This document shows positions 36,145 through 44,909 of a DNA stretch of 64,000 nucleotides, one piece after another. Under the pieces are notes generated by a model. The model searched no databases and was not told where the DNA came from. It saw nothing but the letters and a program-made list of their open reading frames with translations. The stretch lies in the NCBI RefSeq assembly GCF_003590945.1, contig NZ_QYUK01000011.1:1888001-1952000 (forward strand). Reading direction: 5' to 3'. Source of the stretch: Oleomonas cavernae. GTDB lineage: Bacteria > Pseudomonadota > Alphaproteobacteria > Zavarziniales > Zavarziniaceae. How positions within the stretch are numbered: position 1 is the first letter of the stretch; each line of letters starts with the position of its first letter. Position numbers and translations under genes: made by a program.

Positions 36145-37638
36145 ATGACCGACATAGAACGCGACGCCAGCCTCAACTGGCGCGATGTCGCCGCCGTCGC
36201 GCAAGGGGCACGCCTCACCCTGTCGCCCGCCGCCCGTGCCCGCATCGGCCAGGCCCGGACGATCGTCGAGACCATCGTCGCGCGCCAGATCCGCGCTTAC
36301 GGCGTCAACACCGGCGTCGGTGCCCTGTGCGACGTGGTGGTGGACATTCCCAAACAGCGGGAATTGTCGCGCAACCTGCTGATGAGCCACGCCTGCGGTG
36401 TCGGCGATCCGCTGGGCACCGCCGAGACGCGGGCGATCATCGCCGCCCAAGTCAACAATTTCGCCCATGGCCATTCCGGCGTGCGCCTTGCGGTGGTCGA
36501 GCAGATGCTGGCCCTGCTGGCCGGCGACTGTTCGCCGGAAGTTCCCGGGCGCGGTTCGGTCGGTTACCTCACCCACATGGCCCATATCGGCCTGGTGCTG
36601 ATCGGCGAGGGCACCGCGATCCACCAGGGCGCGCGGGTGACCGGCGGCGATGCCCTGAAAGCGCTGGGCCTGGCACCGCTGGTGCTGGAGGCCAAGGAAG
36701 GCTTGAGCCTGGTGAACGGCACGCCCTGCGCGACCGGCCTTGCGTCCCTGGTGCTGGCGCGCAGCCGGCGCCTGCTCGACTGGGCCGATGCCGCCGCCGC
36801 GATGAGTTTCGAGAACCTGCACGGCCAGCCTGCCGCCTATGCCGCCAAGTCGCTGACCTTACGCGCCTCCCCCGGCCTGCTGACGGTGGGGGAGCGCCTG
36901 CGGGCGTTGATCGAGGGCAGCGAGATCCTGGCGGCGGCGGTGGGCAAGCGCACCCAGGATGCAATCAGCCTGCGCGCCGTGCCCCATGTTCACGGCGCCG
37001 CCCGCGACACCTTCGATCACGCCGCCGCGGTGGTCGACCGCGAACTGGCGGCGGTGACCGACAACCCGCTGGTCGCCGGCACGCCGCAGGCACCGGAGGT
37101 CTTTTCGCAAGCCCATGCCATGGGCGCCGCGATCGGCCTGGCGATGGACAACCTGGGGATCGCGATCGCCGAGGTCGCCGCCATGTCGGAACGGCGCCTG
37201 GACCGGCTGGTGAACCCGCTGGTCAGTGGCCTGCCCGCCTTCCTGGCGGCCGACGGCGGCGCCTGTTCGGGCTTCATGATCGCGCAGTACACCGCCGTGT
37301 CGCTGGTCGCCCAGAACCGCCGCCTGGCCGCCCCGGCCAGCCTGGACGGCGGCGTCACCTCGGGCCTCCAGGAGGACCACCTGTGTCACGCGACACCGGC
37401 CGCCTTCAAGGCGCTGGAAATCCTCGACAATGCCGAGCGGATTTTGGGGCTGGAACTGCTGGCGACGGCCCAGGCCTATGAATTGCAGGCGACCGCGGCG
37501 CGCCGGGCGCCTGGTACCGATGCGGTCTATCGCCTGATGCGCAGTGCCGTCGCGCCTTACGCCGACGACCGGCCGCTGGCCGGCGACATGGAACGCGCTC
37601 GCGACCTGGTCCGCCACACGGACTTGGGCCATGACTGA
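36145..37638 (+). CDS. HAL/PAL-family ammonia-lyase homologue lacking the MIO-forming Ala-Ser-Gly
   Basis: 497 aa, the usual length for histidine ammonia-lyase. Kept family features: AYGVNTGVG at 51-59 (active-site Tyr52), SHACGVG, the NGT of SLVNGT (Asn191), QDAISLRAVP, SDNP-like TDNPLV and QEDH near 410. In normal HutH the sequence GSVGASGDLAPL supplies Ala-Ser-Gly that cyclises to the MIO electrophile. Here residues 137-148 read GSVGYLTHMAHI: three residues are missing and no ASG occurs. The frame is clean, so this is not a frameshift. I recall that Pseudomonas PA5093, also beside an ABC importer in the hut region, is a similar protein, but could not check. The reaction is unknown; HAL chemistry is doubtful. 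Confidence 0.85.
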   Translation: MTDIERDASLNWRDVAAVAQGARLTLSPAARARIGQARTIVETIVARQIRAYGVNTGVGALCDVVVDIPKQRELSRNLLMSHACGVGDPLGTAETRAIIAAQVNNFAHGHSGVRLAVVEQMLALLAGDCSPEVPGRGSVGYLTHMAHIGLVLIGEGTAIHQGARVTGGDALKALGLAPLVLEAKEGLSLVNGTPCATGLASLVLARSRRLLDWADAAAAMSFENLHGQPAAYAAKSLTLRASPGLLTVGERLRALIEGSEILAAAVGKRTQDAISLRAVPHVHGAARDTFDHAAAVVDRELAAVTDNPLVAGTPQAPEVFSQAHAMGAAIGLAMDNLGIAIAEVAAMSERRLDRLVNPLVSGLPAFLAADGGACSGFMIAQYTAVSLVAQNRRLAAPASLDGGVTSGLQEDHLCHATPAAFKALEILDNAERILGLELLATAQAYELQATAARRAPGTDAVYRLMRSAVAPYADDRPLAGDMERARDLVRHTDLGHD

Positions 37639-38857
37639 ACAGCAATTCGACGTCGCGGTGATCGGCCTGGGCGCCATGGGGGCGCAGGCGGTGGCCCACC
37701 TGGCGGCCCGCGGCATCAAGGTGATCGGCATCGAGCGTTTCGGCCCCCTGCATGATCGCGGCTCGTCCCACGGCGACAGCCGGCTGATCCGCCTGGGCTA
37801 TTTCGAGGACCCGGCCTATGTCCCCCTGCTCCACCGCGCCTACCGCAACTGGCGCGACCTGGAAGCGCGGGTGCGCGAAGACCTGCTGACCATCACCGGC
37901 GTGTTGCAGATCGGCAAGCCCGGCTGCCACATCGTCGACGGCACCATCGCCGCCTGCAAGCTGCATAACCTGCCCTACGACCTGCTGGACCAGGCCCAGG
38001 CGGCGCGGCGCTATCCGGCGTTCCAGCTCGATGCCGACGAGGTCGCGGTACTGGAACCCGAGGGCGGCTTCCTGCGGCCCGAGGCGGCGACCCTGGCGGC
38101 CCTGCGCGTGGCGGGTGCCGACGGCGCCATGCTGCACTTCAACGAACGGGTGCTGGGCATCACACCTAGCGACGGCGGGATGGCCGTGGCGACCGACCAG
38201 GCCCGCTACCGCGCCCGCACCGTGGTGGTCGCCACCGGCTCCTATATCGCCGGCCTGGTGCCTGAACTCGACCAGATCGCCGTGCCCATCCGCGTCGTGG
38301 TCGGCTGGTTCCAGCCGCGCGACGGGCTCAACACCGCCCTGGGCCGCATGCCCGGCTTCCTGCGCGACGAGGGCGAGGCCGGCTCCTTTTTCGGCTTCCC
38401 CGTGATCGGCCGCGACGGCGTGAAAGTGGGCAAGCACGCCCATTTCCGCGAGGTGATCGATCCCGAGGCGCCCAATGCCCCGGTGAACGAGGCCGACCGC
38501 GCCCTGCTCGAAGACTTCATCGCCCGGCGGGTGCCGGCCGCGGCCGGCGTATCGGTCGGCTACGCCACCTGCCGCTATACCATGCTGCCGGGCGACGATT
38601 TCCTGATCGACCGCCTGCCCTCGGACCCCAGCGTCATCGTCGCCTCGCCCTGTTCGGGCCACGGCTTCAAATTCGCCAGCGTGGTGGGCGAAATCCTGGC
38701 CGACCTCGCCACCACCGGCGAAAGCAGCCTGCCGATCGAGGCTTTCTCGTTCGCAAGCCTCGCCCGGCGCCTGGGAACCGGGGCGGATTTGGCATTCGGG
38801 CGGCGGGCGGCTATTACTACGCCCCGTAAGTTCCCAAATCCGCCGAATGGTTCCTGA
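37631..38857 (+). CDS. FAD-dependent oxidase, N-methyl-amino-acid (SolA/MSOX-like) type
   Basis: 408 aa, starting 8 bp inside the end of the HAL-like gene. N-terminal FAD site AVIGLGAMGAQAVAHL; the SSHGDSRLIRLGYFEDPAYV segment is typical of monomeric sarcosine oxidase/N-methyltryptophan oxidase. The cysteine in YATCRYTMLPGDDF sits where MSOX binds FAD covalently, and PCSGHGFKFAS is the closing motif. These enzymes oxidise secondary N-methyl amines to imine plus H2O2. In this operon it may act on an N-methylated or related derivative of the imported amino acid, which is inference. Confidence 0.88.
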   Translation: MTEQQFDVAVIGLGAMGAQAVAHLAARGIKVIGIERFGPLHDRGSSHGDSRLIRLGYFEDPAYVPLLHRAYRNWRDLEARVREDLLTITGVLQIGKPGCHIVDGTIAACKLHNLPYDLLDQAQAARRYPAFQLDADEVAVLEPEGGFLRPEAATLAALRVAGADGAMLHFNERVLGITPSDGGMAVATDQARYRARTVVVATGSYIAGLVPELDQIAVPIRVVVGWFQPRDGLNTALGRMPGFLRDEGEAGSFFGFPVIGRDGVKVGKHAHFREVIDPEAPNAPVNEADRALLEDFIARRVPAAAGVSVGYATCRYTMLPGDDFLIDRLPSDPSVIVASPCSGHGFKFASVVGEILADLATTGESSLPIEAFSFASLARRLGTGADLAFGRRAAITTPRKFPNPPNGS

Positions 38858-38859
38858 AG

Positions 38860-39108
38860 ATGAGCGACACCCTGCCCGACCGCCTGTCCACCAATCCCAG
38901 CAGCCCCTTCTATGACGAGGCGGTGCTGAAGCGCGGCGTCGGCATCCGCTTCAACGGCGCCGAGAAGACCAATGTGGACGAATATTCGGTCTCGGAAGGC
39001 TGGATCCGCGTCGTCGCCGGCGCCGCCAAGGACCGCCACGGCAACCCCATGACCATGAAGCTCAAAGGCAAGGTCGAACCCTATTTCCGCGGGCCGGAAG
39101 AGGCGTAA
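38860..39108 (+). CDS. DUF3297 family small protein
   Basis: 82 aa, 2 nt after the oxidase stop. NPSSPFYDEAVLKRGVGIRFNG, VSEGWIRVVAGAAKDRHGNPM and the ending KGKVEPYFRGPE are the signature segments of DUF3297, a short soluble proteobacterial family of unknown role. It could be in the oxidase transcript by spacing only; the family occurs in many unrelated contexts. Confidence 0.85.
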   Translation: MSDTLPDRLSTNPSSPFYDEAVLKRGVGIRFNGAEKTNVDEYSVSEGWIRVVAGAAKDRHGNPMTMKLKGKVEPYFRGPEEA

Positions 39109-39143
39109 ACTCGGGGCTGGACAAATGCTGGCGGTGACCACCG

Positions 39144-40091
39144 ATGCAGCGGCGCACCTTCCTGCGATCCTTGAGTGGATTGGGTATCAGCCTTGCCGGC
39201 TTTGGCCAGTCCCGCTGGCTTGGGGGCAGAAGGGCCATGGCACAACCGCGTGATCCCGAGGAGATACAGGCCGAGATCGCGGCGGCCTATGCCCGCCTGG
39301 TAGCAGCATTGCCCTTCGAGCGCGTGGAAACGACCGGACGCGAAGCCTTCGGGCGCTGGCAACAGTTGCGCGACGAGGGCCGCGCCTATCCCGTCATCAT
39401 CGGTGATGACGAAGCACTGGACCGAGTCGCGGAGCAGTTTGCTCGCTCGTCGGCGGGATCGCCCGAGTCAATTCTCATGGCGGCAACATCGCTGCGCCAT
39501 CCGCAAAGCTTGATCGACCACCTTGCCGAGGCGGAGGCCCAAGCCGAAGCCGCGCTAGAGGAATTGCAGCCCCTGTTCAAAGCCAAATGGGAAGAGGGAA
39601 TACGCAACGGCGGCATTCCGGCACCAGGCAGCGACCAAATGCGACGCATGCTGGAGTCCGTCCCGATCCTCCAGGCGCCGGCGTACCCCTCCCCTGGGGA
39701 AGCGCACGCCGTGCCGGGGCCGATGATCATCGCGGACTATCGCGGCAACTACTATCCGAGGGTTCATATCCTCTTGATCCCAGCAAAAGAAATGGCGGCG
39801 GTTCCCGCCTTTCTGAGGTTGGGCGGGTGGGACGCCTACCCCCAACCCGAATACCAAGTTGCCGCTTTGCGGTCGTGGCACAAGCGGCTTGGCGCTGAGT
39901 TGGTCTGCGCAAGTAACGATAGGATGGACATTCTCGTCCACTGTCGGCCACGCGACGAGAGCGAAGCAATGGCTCTCGCCCGGGAAATCCATGTCTTCTG
40001 CCCTGACGTGGTGAATCAGGGGCCTGGTCCGATAGAAGACTACGCGGTGTATCTGATGCAAAACGACTGGTGGAACCTCTGGTGGGACTGA
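39144..40091 (+). CDS. exported protein with C-terminal DUF4253-like domain
   Basis: 315 aa. N-terminus MQRRTFLRSLSGLGISLAGFG has the twin-arginine form, so Tat export is plausible. Residues about 40-160 are helical with repeated acidic/alanine stretches (LAEAEAQAEAALEELQP). The C-terminal about 110 residues (WDAYPQPEYQVAALRSWHKRLGAELVCASNDRMDILV and later EDYAVYLMQNDWWNLWWD) fit DUF4253, a domain of unknown role. The gene is visibly richer in A/T than its neighbours, which hints at recent transfer. Start codon follows a weak ribosome site. Confidence 0.65.
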   Translation: MQRRTFLRSLSGLGISLAGFGQSRWLGGRRAMAQPRDPEEIQAEIAAAYARLVAALPFERVETTGREAFGRWQQLRDEGRAYPVIIGDDEALDRVAEQFARSSAGSPESILMAATSLRHPQSLIDHLAEAEAQAEAALEELQPLFKAKWEEGIRNGGIPAPGSDQMRRMLESVPILQAPAYPSPGEAHAVPGPMIIADYRGNYYPRVHILLIPAKEMAAVPAFLRLGGWDAYPQPEYQVAALRSWHKRLGAELVCASNDRMDILVHCRPRDESEAMALAREIHVFCPDVVNQGPGPIEDYAVYLMQNDWWNLWWD

Positions 40092-40093
40092 CA

Positions 40094-40807
40094 ATGTCCC
40101 CGATCACTACCGAGCGCCTGGCCGAGGTAGCCAGCCTGCGGATGGGCAAGCGGGCGGCGAATACGGCACGGGAATGGTGCGCGATGGAGGCCGTGGCCTA
40201 TGTCGCGGGCGAGCCGTGGTCGGACAGCCCCGCCTGTGTCTGCCCGACCCTGGCATCCTTCGGCCGGGCCTGGAACGACGCGTTGCCGGACGCGCTGCGC
40301 AACGCCTTGCTGCTGCCGCTGATCCCGCGCTTTGTCGGCACCGCCGGCACCGACGGGCTCACCGAGCGCCGCGCCATGGTGGCGGTGGACTGGCTGGTCC
40401 GGTCCTATGTGCCGGCCGCCCTTCGCCGGGCCGGCCTGATCGTCGAGGCCGACCGGCTGGCCGGCCTGCCCGAGATCAACAGAATGGCCCAGGTCGCCGC
40501 GATGCGCGGGGTGCTCCTCGCCGTCCAGGCCGAGGCCGAGGCCGCGAGGACCGCGGCGGCCCAGGCGGCCGGCGAGGCGGGCTTTGGCTCACCACAGGAT
40601 CGGGCGGCGGCCATGGCCGCCTGGGATCTCGCACGGGATGCCCGGGATGCCACCGGCGAAGCCGTCTGGGCGGCCGACTGGATCGATGCCGGCGACCCCG
40701 CGAGCGCCGCTGCCCGACCCGCCTTCGTCAAGGATCCCGGCGGGATGCTGGCAACGGACCTGCGCGACCTGATGATTCGCATGATCGAGGTCGAGGAGAC
40801 TGCTTAA
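40094..40807 (+). CDS. hypothetical protein with conserved MEAVAYVAGE motif
   Basis: 237 aa, starting 2 nt after the DUF4253-like gene. The N-terminal half carries CAMEAVAYVAGEPWSDSPACVCP, then a segment with LIPRFVGTAGTDGLTERRAMVAVDWLVR; I recall hypothetical proteins with this combination mostly in Actinobacteria and phage-like contexts. The C-terminal half is alanine-rich helical. No signal peptide or known catalytic motif. Base composition is closer to the chromosome than that of the previous gene. Function unknown. Confidence 0.65.
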   Translation: MSPITTERLAEVASLRMGKRAANTAREWCAMEAVAYVAGEPWSDSPACVCPTLASFGRAWNDALPDALRNALLLPLIPRFVGTAGTDGLTERRAMVAVDWLVRSYVPAALRRAGLIVEADRLAGLPEINRMAQVAAMRGVLLAVQAEAEAARTAAAQAAGEAGFGSPQDRAAAMAAWDLARDARDATGEAVWAADWIDAGDPASAAARPAFVKDPGGMLATDLRDLMIRMIEVEETA

Positions 40808-40815
40808 CGCCCCCT

Positions 40816-40918
40816 CGTCATTCCGGCGAAGGCCGGAATCCATCGTCGTGCAGCAGGAGTTGCAACCGGATAGGTCGCGCTGTCCCAGCCATGGATTCCG
40901 GCCTTCGCCGGAATGACG
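40816..40918. repeat. second copy of the CGTCATTCCGGC palindromic repeat
   Basis: Arms 40816-40843 and 40891-40918 are perfect 28-bp inverted repeats of the same sequence as the arms at 31816 and 31889, with a different 47-bp centre. Located between convergent genes. Confidence 0.8.
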
Positions 40919-40934
40919 GGGAGGATGTCTTGTT

Positions 40935-41348
40935 CTATGCGGCCTCGGCCGGGTCGCCCAGCGCCTTGGTAACCAGCTCGGTGTCCAGGTACTCGGTCAG
41001 CTCACGCAAGCGGCCCTCGGCCAGGCGGAAGACATAGCAATAGCGGTTGTTGTAGGGCACGCCTGCCTTTGTCAGGTTCTGGCCGTGAGCCAGGACCACC
41101 ACATGGTCGCCATCGGCGATGAAGCGGTCGGCGATGGTCCTGATCCTGTCGGGGATGACCGCGCGGAGCGATTTGAGCAGATCGCCCAAGACCGCCTCCT
41201 TGCCCTCGAAAGTCCTGGACCATTTCGTCGTCCCCATGATGGTCCACCGGAAATCGTCGGCCATGGCGGCGACGAAAGCTTTCGAGTTTCCCTGCGCCAG
41301 GTCGTCGAAGATCGCTTGCATCAGTTGCTTGTTGTCGGTCGCTGTCAT
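40935..41348 (-). CDS. NTF2/SnoaL-like small protein
   Basis: 137 aa from the ATG at 41348, which has AAGGAGG 8 nt upstream. SnoaL-type cone fold: LMQAIFDDLAQGNSKAFVAAMADDFRW, then strands FIADGDHVVVLAHGQN and YCYVFRLAEGRLRELTEYLDTELV. Such proteins act as small hydrolases, isomerases or binding domains; nothing here fixes which. Divergent from a LysR-type regulator (87-bp gap), the classic arrangement for a regulator and its target. Confidence 0.85.
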   Translation of the reverse strand: MTATDNKQLMQAIFDDLAQGNSKAFVAAMADDFRWTIMGTTKWSRTFEGKEAVLGDLLKSLRAVIPDRIRTIADRFIADGDHVVVLAHGQNLTKAGVPYNNRYCYVFRLAEGRLRELTEYLDTELVTKALGDPAEAA

Positions 41349-41435
41349 GATCGCCGCCTCCTTGGGGATGGGCGGATCCTCGGGCAACGGCGATCATTCT
41401 TCCAATCGATAGGGGGTATAATGTAAATTCGCCCC

Positions 41436-42362
41436 ATGAATTTATCCGCCCTCGACCTCAACCTGCTCGTCGCCCTCGATGCCCTGCTGGCCCAGGCCAG
41501 CGTCGGCCGGGCGGCGGCGCGGGTGGGGCTGTCGCAGCCGGCCATGAGCCATGCCCTGCGGCGCCTGCGGGAATTGCTGGACGATCCCCTGCTGGTGCGG
41601 GTGGGGGCGCGGATGGAACTGACGCCGCGGGCGCAATCCTTGCGCACGCCGCTGGCCCAGGCGCTGGAACAGGTGCGCGGCCTGTTCGCGACCGAAGGCT
41701 TCGAGCCGGCAACCAGCCATCGCCGCTTTACCCTGATGATGCCCGACCATGTCATCGACCTGCTGCTGCCCGGCCTGATCGACAAGGTGGCAATCCAGGC
41801 GCCCGGCGTGCGGCTGGACGTGGCGCCGTGGCGCGGCCCGGCTAGCATGACCGCGGACCTGGCCCGCCAGACCGACCTGGTGGTGGGCTGCACGGCGGAT
41901 GCCTTCGCCGGTTTTCACCGCCAGCGCCTGTTCGCCGACACCGAGGCCCTGGCGGTGCGGCGCGATCACCCCCTGGGCAACCAGCTCGCCCAGCTCGACA
42001 GCTTCCTGGCGGCGCCGCAGATCGCCGTCATCGGCCGCGGCCAGCGGGAGGACCCGATCGACCTCTGGCTGCGCGAGGAACGCCTGGAACGCCGCATCGC
42101 CCTGGTCGTACCCAATTACCTGCAGGCCCTGCATATCGCCGCCCGTACCGACCTCGCCGCCTTCGTGCCGCGCCGCCTGATCGAAATGCTGGCAACACCC
42201 CTGAACCTGATCGCGGTGGCCCCGCCGGTCGACCCCGGCACCTACGAGGAGTTCATGTTCCATCCCACCCGCGCCCAGGTCGATCCCGGCTCGATCTGGC
42301 TGCGCGGCCTGGTGCTCGAGATCGGCCGCGGCCTCGACCGGGCCAGGCGGCAGGCAGCCTGA
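41436..42362 (+). CDS. LysR-family transcriptional regulator
   Basis: 308 aa. Winged helix at residues 1-65 (LNLLVALDALLAQASVGRAAARVGLSQPAMSHALRRLRELL), then a two-lobed ligand domain; it looks like the NodD/LinR-like subgroup (RRFTLMMPDHVIDLLLPGL, PTRAQVDPGSIWLRGLV). By divergence, the SnoaL-like gene is the likely target. TATAAT occurs 14 nt before the start codon, but no -35 fits. The AraC-type gene starts 1 nt after its stop. Confidence 0.9.
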   Translation: MNLSALDLNLLVALDALLAQASVGRAAARVGLSQPAMSHALRRLRELLDDPLLVRVGARMELTPRAQSLRTPLAQALEQVRGLFATEGFEPATSHRRFTLMMPDHVIDLLLPGLIDKVAIQAPGVRLDVAPWRGPASMTADLARQTDLVVGCTADAFAGFHRQRLFADTEALAVRRDHPLGNQLAQLDSFLAAPQIAVIGRGQREDPIDLWLREERLERRIALVVPNYLQALHIAARTDLAAFVPRRLIEMLATPLNLIAVAPPVDPGTYEEFMFHPTRAQVDPGSIWLRGLVLEIGRGLDRARRQAA

Positions 42363-42363
42363 G

Positions 42364-43470
42364 ATGAACGAGCTTTCCCTCGGCGCGGTCGACCTGCTGA
42401 TCAGGGGCGGCGTCTGCCTGGTCTTGCTGTTGGTGGCGAGCCTCCTGCTGCGCGATCACGGCAGGGTCGCGGCGGCCCGCCTGGGCGCCTTCTTCGCCGC
42501 CGGCACCGCCACCTATGCCATCGCCTCGGCTGCCAGCTTCCATGGCCACATGGGCTGGTGGGGCCTGCCGCTGCTGATGATCGCCGCCGGCAACAATGTG
42601 GTGTTCTGGCTGTTTGCCTGCGCCCTGTTCGATGACGGTTTCCGCCTGCGCCGCCGCCACGGGGCGGTGTGGCTCGGGGTCGTCGTGCTGGGCTCGACCT
42701 GCGCCCTGGTGCTCGATCCCGAGCAAAAGCGGATCGCCGCCGCGGCCCTGACCTTGACCGCCTTCGGCTTTGCCGCCCTTGCGGTGTGGCAGACGGTGGC
42801 GGACTGGCGGGCGGACCTGGTCGAGCCGCGCCGGCGTCTGCGGGTCTTCATCGTCGCCGCCTCGGCCAGCTATATCGGCCTGAACGCGGCCGCCAATCTG
42901 CTCGGCTCTTATGATGCCGCCCCCCTGCTGACCAGCGTGATCGCAGCCGGCGGCCTGGCGGTGATCGCGGGCGGCGTCGCCTGGTCCCTGCTGGGGGTCG
43001 GCCCGGGCGAGGCCCTGTTTCCCGCCGCCCAGGCGCAGATCCCCGTACCGCCACCGGCGATCGACGGCGGCGACCAGCGGCTGATCGTAGCCCTGGAACG
43101 GGCCATGGCGGTGGACCGCATCTATCGCCAGGAGGCGCTGACCATCGGCGACCTGGCCGAGCGCCTGGGCATCCCCGAATACCGCCTGCGCCGCCTGATC
43201 AACCAGGGCCTGGGCCACCGCAACTTCAACAGTTTCCTGAACGGCCATCGCATCGCCGAGGCCAAGGCAGCACTCGCCGATCCCGCCCAGGCGGCGGTGC
43301 CGATCCTGACCATCGCCCTCGATGCGGGTTTCGGCTCGCTGGGCCCGTTCAACCGCGCCTTCAAGGCGGAAACCGGCGTCACGCCCACGGAATACCGCCG
43401 GGCACCGGCCGATTCCGGAATCGGCGAGGCGGTTTCAGTTTCGGCGAGGCCGCTTTCGAAATCGGCGTGA
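42364..43470 (+). CDS. membrane-anchored AraC-family regulator
   Basis: 368 aa. Residues about 8-225 contain six to seven hydrophobic segments with the layout of seven-transmembrane AraC regulators; a cytoplasmic AraC double helix-turn-helix follows (LTIGDLAERLGIPEYRLRRLINQGLGHRNFNSFLNGHRI and TIALDAGFGSLGPFNRAFKAETGVTPTEYRR). The protein would sense a signal in or near the membrane. The serine hydrolase gene 56 bp downstream is a candidate target. Confidence 0.85.
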   Translation: MNELSLGAVDLLIRGGVCLVLLLVASLLLRDHGRVAAARLGAFFAAGTATYAIASAASFHGHMGWWGLPLLMIAAGNNVVFWLFACALFDDGFRLRRRHGAVWLGVVVLGSTCALVLDPEQKRIAAAALTLTAFGFAALAVWQTVADWRADLVEPRRRLRVFIVAASASYIGLNAAANLLGSYDAAPLLTSVIAAGGLAVIAGGVAWSLLGVGPGEALFPAAQAQIPVPPPAIDGGDQRLIVALERAMAVDRIYRQEALTIGDLAERLGIPEYRLRRLINQGLGHRNFNSFLNGHRIAEAKAALADPAQAAVPILTIALDAGFGSLGPFNRAFKAETGVTPTEYRRAPADSGIGEAVSVSARPLSKSA

Positions 43471-43526
43471 AGGCCGCGGCACGGCGGTTTAGCTCCTGAG
43501 GCACCACTTGCCCAAGGAGAGCCATC

Positions 43527-44909
43527 TTGCCTCGATCCAAGCGCGTCATCGCCCTCGCCGCCACCGCGGCCCTGCTCGCGGCCGTTGCGGCCTGCGCCTC
43601 GGATATCGACCGGGCGGTGGGGACGGCCACCGGCTTTGTCAGCCATCAGCTCTGCTCCGCGGTCTTCGTCTCCAAGCTCGACCCGGACGAATTCTACCAG
43701 CAGGCGATCGCGCCCAGCGGCGGCCCGATCGGCTTCCTGTTCGGCCGCGAGATCGATTACGAGCACACCAAGGTAAGTGCGACATTCGCCGGGCTGGGGA
43801 CCAGCGAGGCGGTCTATCGCGGCCAGCTCGGCTGCCTGATCAGCCACGGCCCGCCGGCGCCGGCGGTCGATATCGAGGCACCGGCGCCAGCCGCGCCGGC
43901 GGCGACCGCCCCCACCGACCCGCGCCTGACGGCGGCTCTCGACCATGTTTTCGCGGAGACGGCCGAGGCCCCTCATCGCTGGACCAAGGCGGTGGTGATC
44001 CTGCATGACGGCAAGATCGTGGCCGAGCGCTATGCCCCGGGCTATGGCGTCGACACGCCGATCGCCGGCTGGTCGATGACCAAGTCGGTGACCAATGCCC
44101 TGATCGGCATCCTGGTGCGCCAGGGCAAGTTGAGCGTGAACGGCCCCGCCCCCGTCGCGGCCTGGGCCGATCCGGCCGACCCGAGGCACACCATCTCGAT
44201 CGACAACCTGCTGCGCATGGCCAGCGGGCTCGACATCGGGGATTCTGTTCACGCCGGCTTCACCTCCATTTTCGATCGATCGACCCAGATGCTGTTCGTC
44301 GAACGCGACATGGCGGGCTTTGCCATGGCCGCGCCGCGCACCGGCCCGGCGTGGCGTTATGCCGACGGCAACACCCTGCTGCTGTCGCGCATCATCCGCG
44401 ACCAGGTGGGCGGCGATGCCGCCGCGGTGATCGGCTTTGCCAGGCGGGAGTTGTTCGACAAGCTGGGGATGCAGCATGTCACCCTGGAATTCGATGCGAC
44501 CGGCACGCCCATCGGATCGAGCCACATGTTCGCCCCCGCCCGCGCCTGGGCCCGCCTGGGCCAGCTCTTCCTCGACGACGGCATGGCAGGGGGCGACCGC
44601 ATCCTGCCCGCGGGCTGGGCCGACTATTCCGCCACCCTGACGCCGGGCAGCGAGACCTACGGCTATGGCGCGGGCTTCTGGACCAATCGGGGCGACAGCG
44701 ACGGTGCGCGGATCCGCCTCGGCTTCGGCCTGCCGGCCGACGCCTACATGGCCCGCGGTTCCTTCGGCCAGTATGTGGTGATCGTTCCCTCGGCCCGGCT
44801 GGTAGTGGCGCGGCTGGGGCTGGCCTATACGCCCTACGACGACATGGAGACGGTGGCGCGCCTGGTGGCCGAGACCGTGGGCGCGCTGGGGGCGAGCGCC
44901 ATGCGCTAG
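43527..44909 (+). CDS. serine hydrolase, beta-lactamase class C-like lipoprotein
   Basis: 460 aa. The start is a TTG at 43527, chosen because AAGGAGA precedes it by 6 nt and the protein then starts with a lipoprotein signal (VAAC, Cys23). Catalytic S183-M-T-K186 in GWSMTKSVTNALIG is the SxxK motif; the second motif reads YADGN at 278-282 rather than YxN, and a late SFGQYVVIVPS takes the place of the KTG-like segment. Family members include esterases and 6-aminohexanoate-dimer hydrolases; true beta-lactam resistance is not implied. The envelope-facing location follows from the lipobox. Confidence 0.85.
   Translation: MPRSKRVIALAATAALLAAVAACASDIDRAVGTATGFVSHQLCSAVFVSKLDPDEFYQQAIAPSGGPIGFLFGREIDYEHTKVSATFAGLGTSEAVYRGQLGCLISHGPPAPAVDIEAPAPAAPAATAPTDPRLTAALDHVFAETAEAPHRWTKAVVILHDGKIVAERYAPGYGVDTPIAGWSMTKSVTNALIGILVRQGKLSVNGPAPVAAWADPADPRHTISIDNLLRMASGLDIGDSVHAGFTSIFDRSTQMLFVERDMAGFAMAAPRTGPAWRYADGNTLLLSRIIRDQVGGDAAAVIGFARRELFDKLGMQHVTLEFDATGTPIGSSHMFAPARAWARLGQLFLDDGMAGGDRILPAGWADYSATLTPGSETYGYGAGFWTNRGDSDGARIRLGFGLPADAYMARGSFGQYVVIVPSARLVVARLGLAYTPYDDMETVARLVAETVGALGASAMR

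Noticed and set aside
41417-41422. A perfect TATAAT before the LysR gene
   Set aside because: No -35 hexamer at a suitable distance and it would leave a leader of only a few bases; kept only as a remark.
43527-44909. Beta-lactam resistance gene
   Set aside because: The fold is class C-like, but the second motif is YAD rather than YxN and the context is regulatory; many esterases share the SxxK motif.
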